From assembly GCA_907163345.1 (NCBI GenBank), contig CAJQUN010000014.1, positions 2,666,001 through 2,730,000 on the forward strand: DNA of 64,000 nucleotides. Direction: 5' to 3'. Below, in pieces: positions 46,358 to 58,899 of the stretch. A program made the position numbers and the translations under genes. The DNA is from Haberlea rhodopensis (lineage: Eukaryota; Streptophyta; Magnoliopsida; Lamiales; Gesneriaceae). Positions within the stretch are counted from its first letter, which is position 1; each line of letters starts with the position of its first letter. The notes below the pieces were generated by a model. It was not told the DNA's origin. It saw only the letters and a program-made list of their open reading frames with translations, and searched no databases.

Positions 46358-46898
46358 TGATTTGATGTATGTTATTTTATAATTTGGTGTATTTCGAATT
46401 ATTTACGTTGTATTATCAATTTAAGTAATTTCCAAAATTAATTGTGTGTTTAAACATCATGAATAATTTAATTTCATAATTTTTAACATGTTTTATGTCA
46501 TTTAATCAACAATAAATCTAATTTTAATAAATTTATTATAAATAATTAATTATCAATTTATTAATACAATTAATCATTTACGATTGTAATTATTAATAAA
46601 ATTATCAAATGTAATTAGTTTTTTTTTGAAAAAAAAAATCAAATAAATTAAAATCAATAAAATAACATAATAAATACTATTAAACATTTAAAAATAAAAC
46701 TAAAAACTAAAAAAATAAATAAAAAAAAAGATGCAACTTGCTGCACCAAGAATGGCGCAGCTACAGTGCTGCGCCATTCTTGGCGCAGCAAAAAGTTTGG
46801 TGTCAATTTCCCGCAAGAAATGCCGCTCGGTTGGGAAGAAAATTTCACGCCATTTTGGCGTTTGATGCAAGAAAAACGTAGGGTTGGAGTTGCCCTAA

Positions 46899-47826
46899 GG
46901 CATCCTGAAGTGCACGCCAAATGTCGCCAAATGTGTATCTTGATTTTGTTTGGAATTTGTAGAGCCCACAATTTGGCAAAAATCTATACTGAATCAAGAA
47001 GATCACCAGAAGTACGGGGTTCATCATGGCGATTAGCCAACAAGTATCCAGATTTCATGTGTATTTATAATGTGATGTAAAATGCCAAATCAAAGCATCT
47101 GGACCAGTCACAAATTGAATGGGTATTCGAAGGAGTTCAGAATGATGAATTGGCCATAAAAAATGATTCATTAAATCCAAATCCCAATCACCAGAATTTG
47201 TCAGTAAGTTGCTAACTGTGAGTTGATTTACTTTCTCTGTAGGCCTAGTACTTGGCAAGAACGGGGCCTCAACAACCATGGATCATGGAGGACTCAAACA
47301 GATTGGCCATCTCCAATGGGCCATCTTAAAATCTTCTGTAATAATTCTCGGGCTCAAATGAGGCCACGCCACACATAGGAAGGATTACGTCCTGCAAGAG
47401 CCTACAAAAAGGAAGTTGAGGGAAATATTGTGATTTAAAAATCTTTGAAAGAAGCGTATGTGGCTGTGTGAGTATACGCCAACATTGTTTAGCCAGTAAG
47501 GTTTGATTAAAAGACTTGATGTCTCTGAAACCCATTCCACCCATAAATTTAGAGGAACATAACTCAGCTCGAGATGTCCAATGAATACATTTGTTATCTA
47601 AATTTTTTCCCAACCAAAAGTTCGAAATCATTCTCTGAATTGATTGACAAATACTGTTGGGTAACTTGAAAATGGACATCGAATATGCTGGAATAGATTG
47701 CGCAACAACTTTAATAAGCACCTTGAACACCCGCTGAAAAAAAGTTATGTTTCCAGATTTGAAGTTTGCCCCAAACACGATGTGTAGTACCATCAAACAC
47801 TTTTTTTTATTTATTACACACTGCAA
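46899..47826 (-). mobile_element. LINE (L1-type) middle portion: RT C-terminus and zinc region
   Basis: Minus-strand coding pieces: 47826-47326 with the RT thumb and following region (IKVVAQSIPAYSMSIFKLP, then GMGFRDIKSFNQTLLAKQCW); 47279-47055 (DALIWHFTSHYKYT); and 47027-46899 leading into IWRALQDA. These belong to plant L1-type reverse transcriptases. Frameshifts separate them, and the endonuclease and RT catalytic core are missing. The rest of the element resumes at 43071. Confidence 0.8.
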
Positions 47827-48000
47827 ATGCAGGAAAGCCTAGATAAGTCTAAGAATGAAATTATAGCGTTTTGTATTTTACATTAATTCGAAAAAAATAA
47901 AAAACTACCCCAATTTGAAAAACAAAACTACTTCAATCTCCTATCAGCTGTAGCGGGGCCTGTAGTAGTGGCAGCTGACAAAATAGTCCCCGCTGCCAGC

Positions 48001-48026
48001 TATATATATATATATATATATATATA
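48001..48026. repeat. TA microsatellite
   Basis: Uninterrupted (TA) dinucleotide run directly after the hairpin arm CCCCGCTGCCAGC. Confidence 0.9.
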
Positions 48027-48273
48027 CTAGAACATGTCTAATTTAATACTGATTAATTACTTACGCTACTTTAAAATATTTTTGACACATCCCAACTTGG
48101 GGCTAACTTGTTTAATAATTAGCTAAATTTATAAGATAATACATATTTGAGAATTGATATTGACCTAATGCAATATATAAATTAATAAACCCTTAAAATT
48201 TATATTTATGATTACTTTTTAAAAGTTTCATAAAAATTGACTCAATTATCAATTGTTTCTTGTTGAACTTAAT

Positions 48274-48660
48274 TATAGCCGTTTTGGAAGCTCGCCCAAA
48301 CGGGCTGGCCCGCCCAACCCACACGGACGAGCACCACCTGTAGGCGGGTTGGAAAACCCCCCACCTGAACACGAGGCGGCTTGCAGGTTGCGCGGATTGT
48401 GGGTTGGGTGAGCTAACTTGCCAAATAATAAAATAAATAAAAAAATAATTTTATTATATTTTAATGAACTAAAAATATTAATTAAATTATTAATAAATCA
48501 TAATTTAATTAATTAATTCAAATTTTATTATAAATTAATTAATTGACCCAACCCACAAGCCACCCCGCCAGCCTAAAAAATATTGGCCAAACCGCTTATT
48601 TGGTAGGTCGGGTTGGGACAACCGGACTCCGGACGGGCCCAACCCATTTTGAAACCTCTA
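48274..48660. mobile_element. hAT-like MITE
   Basis: 387 bp with GC-rich inverted ends (GGGCTGGCCCGCCCAACCC left, GGACGGGCCCAACCC right) around an AT-rich centre. The right end, inverted, starts TAGAGGTTTCAAAATGGG, hAT-like. Flanking 8-mers AACTTAAT and AAATTAAT match at 7 of 8. No coding capacity. Confidence 0.6.
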
Positions 48661-49996
48661 AAATTAATGTCATCTCGAATATCATCTTGATTTTTCTTAA
48701 AATAGTAAAATTTATTGTATGATTTCTCATAGCTCAATAAAATAATTATTCAATAACATTACCGCTTTAAAGTAGCTCTCTATAGAAGAACTATCACATA
48801 CAATTACTGTCACCTTTATCAGTTTGACGTTATCAATTATTTAATCGTCAGTCAACGTATCTACAGTTGTGTTATTTTTTTAGAGTATATATTTGACATT
48901 CATTTTATTGCGATAATTTAATTGTGTGTAATTAATAATTATTAATTTACCAATTATTTATTTTTTGCTAAATTAATAGAATTTCATGTATCCCAAGTAA
49001 CTGTATATTTTTTGGTCATTTCAATCCACTGTAGCATAAATACTATCGGTCCTCGAATTCCTATATTTTCCGCCCTCCATATTTTGTTCAACGGTCCAGA
49101 TCGCTCTGTGACCGTAGTAGGGACTAGTAGTTATTATCATCCTCCTCTCTTAAACCCTAGAAACAACCTGCAAGTCACCCCGCAGCCCCCCTTATCACGT
49201 TAACGCCATTAACAAACAGGAAAGAAAGAAATAAATTTGTTGAATGATGGGTATCATTAGATGAGATGAAATTGATCTTTTGATTGGCTTTCTTTCCTGG
49301 TATTGCTTTTCTCGTTTCTTCAATTTTTTTTTCCGTGGAATTCTATTGCGATTTCAGTCCGTTATCTTGAAAAAAGTTGGGAATTTTTCGGACGTTTTTT
49401 GTTTCTGTATTTTTTTGTATTCTACAGCGTTGTCGTTCTTTATGTAGTGACGGGCGAAGGATGTTGTAAAATAAAGTAAAAAGCATCCGAGGTGTGCGGT
49501 GGGTCGAGTTGAATCGGGTTGGAATTTTTTTGGTTTTTGGAGGAGCGTGGAAAAGGCAGTTGTACTGGGTTCGATTGTTGTGGAGACCTAATTGGGACCC
49601 TTTTTTGTCTGTGTTTGGCTTCTCAAGATCGAGTTTGGATTGATAAAACTGCTATATAAGGGGCGAAAAGTGCCATTCTTCATAAAAAAAAAAAGGAGAC
49701 CTTTTTGTTCTGGATTTGGCCCAAACTGTGCGCTGATGAGTCTGTCTTATTGACTCGGTGAGGGGATTTCCTTTCTCATTTATACTGATTTCATACTCGG
49801 CTGGTGACTCTATTTTTTGTTAAACTTGCAAGTTTTCTTTGTTCAGAAGATATTTTAAACAAGGATTCGACGCTGTCTCAGAAATTAGAAGCTTTGATTT
49901 GATCTAATTTTTGGTGTTTAATTTTGCGGGAGTTGGAAAGTGAAGGGGAAAACAAATTTCAGGTCTGCGCTACATTGTAGCAACAAGAGTAAGTCG

Positions 49997-52900
49997 ATGC
50001 CTTCAGTAGGAATGAGACGCAGTACAAGAGTTCTTGGAGCGAGAGTTTTGCGGTCAGGTAGACGGCTGTGGACTGAACCGCCACATGAAGATGGCAAGTT
50101 CATGAGAGTCATACGGGAAAATGAGTGGATTGATATTCTTGATGACTCGATTGGTGGTGGGGATGCTGGTGATCATTGCAAGGATGCATGGCAAGGAAAT
50201 GGAAATGGCAATGCTATGGACATTGTTGAGGAACATAAAGTAGAAGAAGATGCACTTAAGGATGTTGGAGATGTGAAAAATGTGGACAAGATGCTAGGAA
50301 TTGTGTATGTTAGAAAAAGAAAGATGGAAGCATTGAAAGGCAGTGAGCCTTTTGAGGATAAGAGGTTTGGAAAGCAGTTTTTCAGGAAAAAGTGGAGGAA
50401 AAAATGCAGAGCCGCTGCCCCATTGGAAACTGGTGGTGACTTTTATGTTGATACCACTACATGTCAAAAGCTTGCTGTTGTTGCAATCAAGCCTTCTTAT
50501 GATAGCAGTCATTGGATGTCTTGCTTCTTGTGTTCCGTACTGTACTATATGAGAAGAGTGGACATTAGATTACGACAGCTTTCTATGTTTGTACATTCGA
50601 AACCCATATTTGATGCTTATTCTTCACATGGTATACTTTTTCTGCAGGTAAAATCTCTCAATTAATTTACGCAGTTAGATTTTTGTAAAGTCATGGGTTG
50701 ATAAGTTTAAGGATCTCTTATTAAAATATGCATGAGTTAAATGTTCTTTGCTGTCTCTTTTTCCTGGTAAAAAAATCCAGTGAAATTAAACGAACGATCT
50801 TGTTCCCGTACGCGTATATTGTGAGTAATCAAACAATAATATGAGGTGAGTAATGAGATGCTAGGATCCAACTCAAGATACAATGATCTCCGATGACCTT
50901 TTTTGTTTGATCTGAATGAATGCTTACTAGAATGTTTTAATATTTTTTTATATCTTTTTATAGGGGTATGTTCCGTTCAAGAGTCCTGGTTTATGCATAA
51001 TTTCAGGATCCAGGTCTTTTGTACCCATGTTTTCTGTGGATTTTCCTGCGGTTCCCTTCTGCTTTATGTATTTGCATTCAAGCATGCGGCTAAGATCGGC
51101 ACGGTTGGCCTATGTGCTTGTGGCTGTTGCATTGGGCGTTGATGAGAACTTTGAAGAAGTAACATCTCGAATTTCTAATGGGATAGATACATGTAATGGT
51201 GGTTCTGTCGTATCCAGTGTTGATGGTATAAGGAGGAGGAATTTGTCTCAGACAACTGGTGGATTGCCTAAATTGGCTCTTTTACGTATGCAATATCGAA
51301 ATAGTAGACATGTCCAGAAAAGGAGTTCTCTGAGACGTAAGAGAGGAAGACCACCCTCAACTTTTCGGGCTCAAAGATCTCATGGAGCTTTGGCCTCAGA
51401 TCTTTTCAGGTTTAAACACAATGCAACTCATTCCTCTGCATCACCTAGTCGTGTTCTTAGGAGTTTCGCTAAGGCAAGTCCCTCCAAAGACATTAAAGAG
51501 CTAAAATCTACCTTGGGGATGGATGACAGTCATCCCTCCATGCATACCAAAGAATTAAAAGATGCTATGGGGCTTAAACCGCAAAACATAGGTGCCAGTT
51601 TTTGTTCTGTTAACTTATTAGTCATTGAAACAGACAAGTGTTATAGGGAAGAAGGAGCTTTCATCACTTTAGAACTATCTGCTTCAAAACAATGGGTTCT
51701 TGCTGTTATGAAGGATGGGATGAGACGATACAACCTCGCGACACAGAATGCCATGGGGCCATCAGTTTCTAATCGCTTCACTCATGCAACAGTATGGTTA
51801 GGAGACGGGGGCTGGAAGCTTGAGTTTCCTAATAAGCAAGACTGGTTGATTTTCAAGGAACTTTACAAAGAATGCTCCGAACGAAATGTACAGGCAACTG
51901 CAGCTAGTGTCATTCCTGTTCCTGGGGTGCAAGTGGTATCCAGTCCTGTTGGAAGGAATTATGTACCATATATGAGGCCTGATTCATATATCACTGTAAA
52001 TGATGACGAGCTAGCAAGGGCGTCGATGAAGATGACTGCCATTTATGACATGGACTCAGATGATGAGAAGTGGCTAAATGAATTCAATGATACTCTGTCC
52101 TTGGAGGGGGAGATTCATGAACTTATAACACCCGAGCGTTTTGAGTTGGTTGTTGATGCCCTTGAAAAAGGTTTTCATTGCATTGCAGATGATCATTCTG
52201 ACGAGAAAGCAGCATATGATTTTTGCATGCATTTAGAAAGAAAGGAAATTGTAGAGGCTATCCATTGGTATTGGATTAAAAAGCGGAGACAGAAACAATC
52301 AGCGCTAGTCAGGATTTTCCAGGTAAAGTAAGCACACATTTTAGTGCTGGGGGTCTAAGTTGTGGAGTGTGTTGTTTGGCCATTATGATTTGGAAACAGC
52401 AGCTATCACACTGGTTAGAAAATTGGAATTTGTCATGAGATATACTTTATTTAATCTCTGTAAACTAGAAAAGAAATAATTTTCCAGGCGCTTCTTGCCA
52501 TATTGTGCCATTGGCTTCTTTCTCTGCTTGAACCATTTGGTTTCCGAATTTACCTTCTCAATTTCATTGGCAGCTATATAAGCCTAGAAGAACTCAAGTG
52601 ATCCCTATGTCCATTTTACGGAAGAAAAGATCATTCAAACGTCAGGCAAGTCAGGCTCAACGAATTTTTCTTCAAGGTTTGTGTGCATAACTTGGAGTTT
52701 TTGCAGTTCTAATTGTTTTAAATTTGTGTTTACCAAATTTTGTCAAATATTTTGAATCAAAATGTTATTCTAAAAAAAATATTGTTTAATTTGGAATATT
52801 TTCTATAGTTCTAGTTGTGTCAAAATTTTTTCTGCCAAATTCTGTTGAACAATTTAAGCGAACATCTTGTATCTCATAAAAATATTCACTGTTTAATGAG

Positions 52901-53302
52901 GAATTGGGAACATATATCCTTCATATTCAAATCTTACAGCAATATTGTGGAGAAAGATGTATGGTTTCAATAATTTGTTCGACTGACTAGCATCTGTTGT
53001 TATTGGTTCTGAGTCTTGTACGGAGTTATCCAACTAAAAGTAGTATGAACTTTGATTGTACAGAAATGGTAACTGAAAGAGACACTTTGGAACACAAGAA
53101 TAACTTGCTCAAATTGCAAGAATCTAGAGCTACCGCTGACAGATCTGAGCGATCAGCTGTTTTAAAGCGTCAAAGAGCCCAAATCCTCATGGAAAATGCT
53201 GACTTAACCACTTATAAGGCTATAATTGCTCTTAGAATAGCCGAAGCAGCTGAAATTGCTGAGACCCCAGGTGCGGTTGCATCATTTTTCTTGGTCCCAT
53301 GA
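49997..53302 (+). CDS. Enhancer-of-polycomb-like (EPL) protein
   Basis: Four exons, 49997-50647, 50964-52322, 52574-52676 and 53064-53302, all canonical and in frame, give 783 aa. The start MPSVGMRRSTRVLGARVLRS matches plant EPL proteins. Exon 2 holds basic AT-hook-like segments (LRRKRGRPPS) and the EPL core: DGGWKLEFPNKQDW, RPDSYITVNDDELARAS, MDSDDEKWLNEFN, then VEAIHWYWIKKRRQK. Exon 4 ends with an Ala/Glu-rich helix (LKRQRAQILMENADLTTYKA). Family knowledge: EPL proteins anchor the NuA4 histone acetyltransferase (Tip60/HAM) that acetylates H4 and H2A.Z in the nucleus. The third intron acceptor was chosen because it alone keeps frame (TTGTACAG|AAATGG). The gene is intact despite transposons on both sides. 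Confidence 0.93.
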
Positions 53303-54018
53303 CCGAGTAACAATATTCTGATTTCCGTTACAGATGGCCTTTCTTTAGATACCAGAGAGGAATACAGCCTCATGGCCGTTTTTTTTTTTGGCGAAGCCTT
53401 TGAATGTCAATCTTGTGAAAGAATTATTGTAGTTGTATATAATTCGATTCGAGTCGCAGTGTATTAGGTGGTATTGTTATATTTTAGTTTCTTGAAAAAA
53501 GTAGAGAAGCAGAAAATTATAGGAAATTTTGATTATAAATGGTGTCAATGGTGGTGGAATGGTGGTCGGATTTTTCTGTGTACACTTTACGACACCTGTC
53601 CTGAACTTTGTACATTGTGTATGACTGCAATTTAGAACTACAGTTGATAGACTTGGAACAATATTGGCGAGGACAAAAGATAAACCAATGTAACAGTAGA
53701 ACAAGAAACGGTTGCGGCATTGCATTTTCTTGGTTTTTTTTGGATGTTCCCTCAATTCTCTTGCATCTTTTTAGATTCTTGGATAAAGAGATTTTGATGA
53801 GAGCTACAAAGCTCTGTGAATCAAAGAAGATCAATGGTTGATTAATATGAAAAAGTTTGATTATTATGAGAAAATGGGACCCTTCTTAGTCGTTCATGTG
53901 CTTGTATTTTTGTATTATCTTCTGTCGAAGGCTTGACTCGACCTTTTGACAATCGCCAGATTTTAAAAATTTGAGAGTATCTCTACGATTTTAGTATATG
54001 TAAATTGTGAAAATAGAC
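53303..54018. other. 3' flank of EPL
   Basis: EPL 3' UTR and spacer up to the second Harbinger element. The minus-strand open frames here have no recognisable motifs. No further MSH7 exon is present. Confidence 0.5.
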
Positions 54019-54734
54019 TTAGTGGGGTGTATTCATTTAATATTTTTATCGACTTTTACTGATTTTTATGGAGTTTAAAAATTTAGAGGTATTCAATCTA
54101 AACTTTTATATACTCCATAAAAGTTAGTGATATCCAAAATATACTTCATAGAATTTTAAAAAGCCATATTGTATTCAAACTTAACTTTTTAAAACTTTAT
54201 AAAAGTTTAGTAGTATCCAAAATTTCAATGGATTTTCAATGATTCTTATAGAATTCATTAAGTACAAATCTTAAAACCCTAAGTACAACTATGAAAAATA
54301 AAAAAAAATATCTATCATCAACTTAAAGATTTTGAGGGACTTTTAATTGGAAAAGATCCTTCAATTGGAAAATATCATCATACTTTCTTTCCACACTCTT
54401 CATACGTCTCTCTAATCACTCGGCTCTCAATTGGAAAATCTCATCACAAAGTCTCTCTAATCCCCATGGTGTTTGTTTCGGGTGAGTATAATATTTTTAT
54501 TGATGATTTGATGTGACGTGAATTGTTTTTGCAGAGATTGTATACACTAACTTTGATTGTTGTGTTTCGGCTCGTTTATCAAATGTGTTAGATGGATGTT
54601 TTATCAAAAAATAATGGGTTTAAAGTGCCACAAGGTATGTTTTTTGGTCTATATATTATTTAACTCTTTACATTTTGTAATCTTCAAAGATTATATATTT
54701 ATTCATTGGTTCTTTAATTCTACAAGTATGATTT

Positions 54735-55216
54735 GTAGGCAAATTTTTTTAGTGGATGATGGATATCCAAATCGACATCAATTTTTGGTTCCTTTTAGAG
54801 GTGTACGTTATCATCTTTAAGAATTCATTGGCCAAGGTCGTAACCCTGAAGATGCAAAAAAATTGTTTAATCTTCGTCATGTTTCTTTGAGGAACGTCAT
54901 TGAGAGAATATTTGGTATATTTAAATCACGATTCATCATATTTAAAATGGCTCATCCATTTCCGTATCCAACACAAGCAGAGCTTGTATTGGCTTGTGCC
55001 GGATTACACAATTTTCTTCACAAGGAATGTCGTTCTGACGAATTTTCAGTTGAACCAGATAATGAAGTTTCACCATCTTCATCAAAACAAGTTTATGAAA
55101 ATGACGACTTTGATTCATTCTTTGTTACTCAAGAACAACAAGCTAACAGTAATGCATTGAGAGATAGTATAGTCACTCAAATATGGAGTGATCTTGAGCA
55201 TATTGTCAACGACTGA
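54735..55216 (+). pseudogene. Harbinger-type transposase C-terminal fragment
   Basis: After an apparent acceptor (GATTTGTAG at about 54739) the frame reads FLVDDGYPNRHQFLVPFRGV, then meets TAA at 54818-54820. It continues in the same frame as EFIGQGRNPEDAKKLFNLRH, NVIERIFGIFKSRF and LACAGLHNFLHKECRSDEF. This is the last third of an ALP1/PIF-type nuclease, with the presumed catalytic Glu in NVIERIFG. The N-terminal part with the first Asp is missing. The stop sits where a Lys codon (AAG/AAA) would be expected. It is inactive. Confidence 0.82.
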
Positions 55217-55374
55217 ATTGTTGAACTTACTTGAATTATTAACATTTTGATTTCAATATTGAATTGTGATTTATTCATCGATTTTCATAAATCAAAATGA
55301 GAGCTTTTAAATAAGTAAATTTATTTATATGAATTGATAAAAAATAGTTTAATTTGAAAAAGTTATTCATGTTC

Positions 55375-58265
55375 TGTAACGCCCCATTACTAATTAATTA
55401 TTATTAAACCGATTGAAAAAATGATTAAGCAAACCTGGATGATTAAAAGTTGAGATTTTGAATTAAGGTGTTCCGGGTAACAACATCTTATTTTTAATCA
55501 AGATAAAATACATCATAAATACATACATTTTTTTTACATAGCACTTGGCCATGTAAGAGACAATTAATTATTGTAATGGGACACATTGACCACTTAACTT
55601 TAAAAATGTTTAAAAAACATGGGTTTGATGGCATTGTAGTTCTCGCCACTTTCTTTTAATTTAAGCAATACATCATCTTCTCCACTTTCATTTCCCTTAT
55701 TCCTTTTCTCTCCGTTTTCTCTCTCAATTTCGAAATACCCCTCTCTATTTCCTAGGGGTGGTTACCGGTTCGAACCGGTCCGGTCCGGATCGGAACCGAC
55801 CGATTCCTGGCCCGTTATGGGCGGAACCGGTCCGATCCGGTAAGGAACCGGATCGGATCCGGTTCCGGGTTGGACCGGTTCCAACCCGGAACCGGATTTT
55901 TCTTTTTTTTTTCTTTTTTTTAAAAAAAAGGAAAAAAAGGAAAGGATTTATCGAATTTTTTTTTTATTTTTAAAATGGATCCGGTTCCGGTTCAGTTTGG
56001 TCCGGAACCGGTAAGATATCGGATCCAGAACGGTAGAACCGATCCGGTCCGGTTTCGGACCGGGTCCGGATCGACCCGGTCCGATAAGCACCCCTACTAT
56101 TTCCTAAGAGAAATTCATCTAAAAACCCAAATGCAATTGTGAAATAGAGAAGCCCAAGAGGAGAGGAAGAGAACTTGCCAAGAATTTTCAAATTTTGGTG
56201 AAGTTAGGAAGGAAACTCATAATCTTCAAGAACTACAAGGGTATGATTATGTTTCAAATTAAATTTAGTTGGATTTTGTTGAACTAAAGTCGAAAATCTA
56301 GGAAGAGACATGAAAATTTTGATTTCATTTTGTTAAAACGGAATCTGCAAATTTTTTATGTTTCTTGCAGTAGATAGTTTCGAATTTTCGGTTCGCTTAG
56401 AGTCCGAATTTGACTTTGAGCAAAAGATAAAAGTTGTAGATCTTTGAATTTTATGCAGTTTAAAAAAAGGAAGCATGCGATTTGGATCTCCGAAGTAAAA
56501 GTTGTGTTGATTTTGCATTCAGTGCTCATTTTTGCCTCTACATGTTCATGCATGTTGCATGCAGACTGTATTTCGAGTTTCTGGGCAATTTTTTTTTCCG
56601 AATATTATGTCGGTCTTCAAATGAAAGTTGTAGGTCTTTGAATTCTCTTCTATTGTAAAAAAATAAGTTAATTTGGACTTATTTTGAAGAAGTTGTGAAT
56701 TTTATAATATTAGTGCTTATTCTGATCCCTGCATGTGGGCGAAAATACCCATGCAGTGTGTTCTTCATATTCCTGAGCATTTTTGGCTAGGAATTCTGAA
56801 AAATGTCTAGAAATATGAATTGTAGTGTTTCAAGTTGGATGTAATTTGCCAATGTAATCACTCAATTTGGATTTGAAACGAAACGTTATAGTATTTTGAC
56901 TAACACTGCTCAAGCTGAAAAATAGGTTTTTAAATGCTACTTTTTTAGTGTTCAAACCCCAATTAGATGGTTGAACCAGCTTGACATCATAATAGATGAA
57001 ATGTAGTATTTTGAGTCTGAACTTTGAGCACCAGAATCGAGTTGTTTTGATGTCGTATGAATTTATAGTGAGTTTTCTACAAAAAATGGGTCAAGCTGAA
57101 AATTAAGAAAATCACTAAGGGTTAATATTTAGAAATTGCATTTAAGTCAATGCACTACTTGAACACTTAGTGTCATTTGGAATTTACATGACTAGGTTAA
57201 TAGATTTCGGGGTTGATTTCGAGGAGTACTCGGTAGATTAAAAATGAGTTTTATCATGACGTGTGGCAAAGACGTGTAATGATGCTATTGTATAATTTTA
57301 CATGTCATTAATTGATTTATATGATTTAATTGTCACTATGTGATTCTTACGTGACTATATGACATGTTGAGATACATTGGACTACATGATATGTGAATTA
57401 CATGATTTGTATTGACTTTCACATGAGATTGCATGACATATTGAGTTGCATATGTCATATGATGCATAGATGATTCATGTGCATATCATATTGATCTATC
57501 CACGTCTTTGATACCCTTGATGATGACTGAGTTGATTTACTCTGAGTGTCGGGGACGACGGACACGACGATCACAGACAGTTTAGGTAGCAACTGTAGTA
57601 ACGTGTGTTGCTACCGGCCTAGACACGATGGATGACGAGCACAACACATAATGATTCTCCTAGCACAAAGTGTGTGTATTGTCACCCTCTGCTCGAGCTG
57701 ATATTGATTGATGATACCTTCCTTTGGACTCCGATATTGGTATCTTGAGATTCGATTCTTTGTACACATTCATACATGGTATGCATTGCATGATACTTTG
57801 TCATTCTTGACATGATCTATTTATTTCTTGTACTTGGTTCTGAACTCCGTAGTGGGGGCTGTCATGTCTTTTGCTGTTCGGGCATGACATGTGTTACAGG
57901 TAGACAGATGTTGGATGCCGTGATGAAGCATCTTAGAATACCTGAGTCCAGCTTTGGTATGTTGAGTCTGAGTCCCTGTAATTGTTAGAGTACTTTTTAA
58001 TTACATTTTAAATTACCGGGGTATGCCCCGAGTATCTGTATTTTAAGTATTCTATTACTGGTTAGTTATATACTTGCTTATGTGATGAGCAACATGTTGA
58101 ATTGAGAAACTGAAATTACATATTTTCAGTCTCATTATGTATGTATCACCTAAAAGCGAAAATTTTTAGGGCTATTTGACAAGATATTTGAAACTAATTT
58201 TTTGCTGTTTACGTAAATTAATTATTATTTTTTAATTAAACACCACATTAGGATCGACCCTCACA
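55375..58265. mobile_element. Solo LTR (Gypsy Tekay/Del-like) inside the Harbinger element
   Basis: It starts TGTAACGCCCC and ends GATCGACCCTCACA (TG...CA), flanked by the 5-bp duplication TGTTC (55370-55374 and 58266-58270). The length is 2,891 bp including the nested 344-bp MITE. No coding region; typical long-LTR features such as ACCGGGGTATGCCCCGAG occur near 58014. Two copies of AAAGTTGTAG-TCTTTGAATT lie near 56429 and 56621. The ends are less symmetric than in the LTR at 35216, so confidence is moderate. Confidence 0.65.
55753..56096. mobile_element. Non-autonomous hAT element (MITE) rich in CCGGTTCCGG
   Basis: 344 bp with ends TAGGGGTGGTTACCGG and, inverted, TAGGGGTGCTTATCGG. The exact 8-bp duplication CTATTTCC is at 55745-55752 and 56097-56104. 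Subterminal regions are dense in CCGGTTCCGG/CCGGATCCGG-type strings around a T/A-rich centre. The layout is like the larger hAT at 1295-4297, but with different ends and repeat motif. Confidence 0.92.
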
Positions 58266-58503
58266 TGTTCAATTGCTAGTTTAAATAAATCAATTATAAG
58301 TTTCAAAATTTACATAATTCTATGAAAGTATACAAATGTCTCTATAGAATTCAATGAAAAACTCTACAAGAGTCTATGTAAATTTTTTTATAACTCCACA
58401 GAATTCTATAAAAGTCAGTAGAAATCAATCAACTCCACAAAAGTATATCATTTAAAAAAAATCATTAAAAGTCAATAAAATTCTAGAATGAATATACCAT
58501 TTA

Positions 58504-58899
58504 ATATTAATGAGTTGATTCCTAAATATTAACACGTATCACTTCCATATTTACTGGCATTTAATAGTCCTCACTCCTTCATCACCATCGTGGTACATCG
58601 GGTTATTAAAAAATAAATAATAAATGGGGAATTATGAATAAGTACGCTTTTATAAAATATTCTTTTAACTAAATCATGGATAAAATCATCTTTACAATTA
58701 AATCCATCTTCAAGAAAACTTTATTCAAATAAGTCCAATTTCTGAAATCCTAATATAAGAAACAATTAAATCCACCTTCAAGAAAACTTTATTCAAATAA
58801 ATCCAATTTCTGAAACCCTAACATAAGAAGTCTTTTTCGTTTAACATAAGTCCCATAGCATATCTTTCATTCCTCGAAACTTATTTTAAATACCCATAC
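58504..58899. other. Spacer with a 68-bp tandem duplication
   Basis: Between the Harbinger right end and the MSH7 exon donor, so formally the start of MSH7 intron 1. 58694-58832 holds two ~68-bp units sharing TTCAAGAAAACTTTATTCAA and CCAATTTCTGAAA. Confidence 0.6.

Larger units (their letters stand above)
43075..46895. mobile_element. PIF/Harbinger transposon, near-autonomous, inserted in a LINE
   Basis: 3,821 bp with ends GGCCATCTCCAACCC (left) and GGGCAACTCCAACCC (complement of right), 13 of 15 matching. The 3-bp duplication TAA is at 43072-43074 and 46896-46898, as expected for PIF/Harbinger. It carries two divergently transcribed genes: a DDE transposase (-) and a Myb/SANT-like ORF1 (+), separated by a 75/76-bp tandem array. 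Removing it and one TAA rejoins the LINE frame (IWRALQDA before, LPTCVKL after). Confidence 0.94.
47827..49996. other. Spacer and EPL upstream region
   Basis: It holds a hairpin-forming repeat (47945-48001), a TA microsatellite (48001-48026), an hAT-like MITE (48274-48660) and, from about 49000, the EPL promoter and 5' UTR. No gene is recognised before 49997. Confidence 0.5.
54022..58500. mobile_element. Second PIF/Harbinger-type element, decayed, with nested insertions
   Basis: 4,479 bp. The ends are imperfect inverted repeats of about 40 bp: left TGTATTCATTTAATATTTTT then GACTTTTACTGATTTTT; right (complement) TATATTCATTCTAGAATTTT then GACTTTTAATGATTTTT. A 3-bp TTA duplication is at 54019-54021 and 58501-58503. 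It contains a truncated transposase (54735-55216) and a solo LTR (55375-58265) that contains an hAT MITE (55753-56096). Confidence 0.75.

Noticed and set aside
46766..47080. Plus-strand open frame over the Harbinger right end
   Set aside because: It crosses a transposon boundary and lies opposite the LINE coding sequence.
47945..48001. Helitron 3' end, because of a hairpin followed by CTAG at 48027
   Set aside because: A 26-bp TA repeat separates hairpin and CTAG, the next base is not T, and no Rep/helicase gene or 5' TC end is seen.
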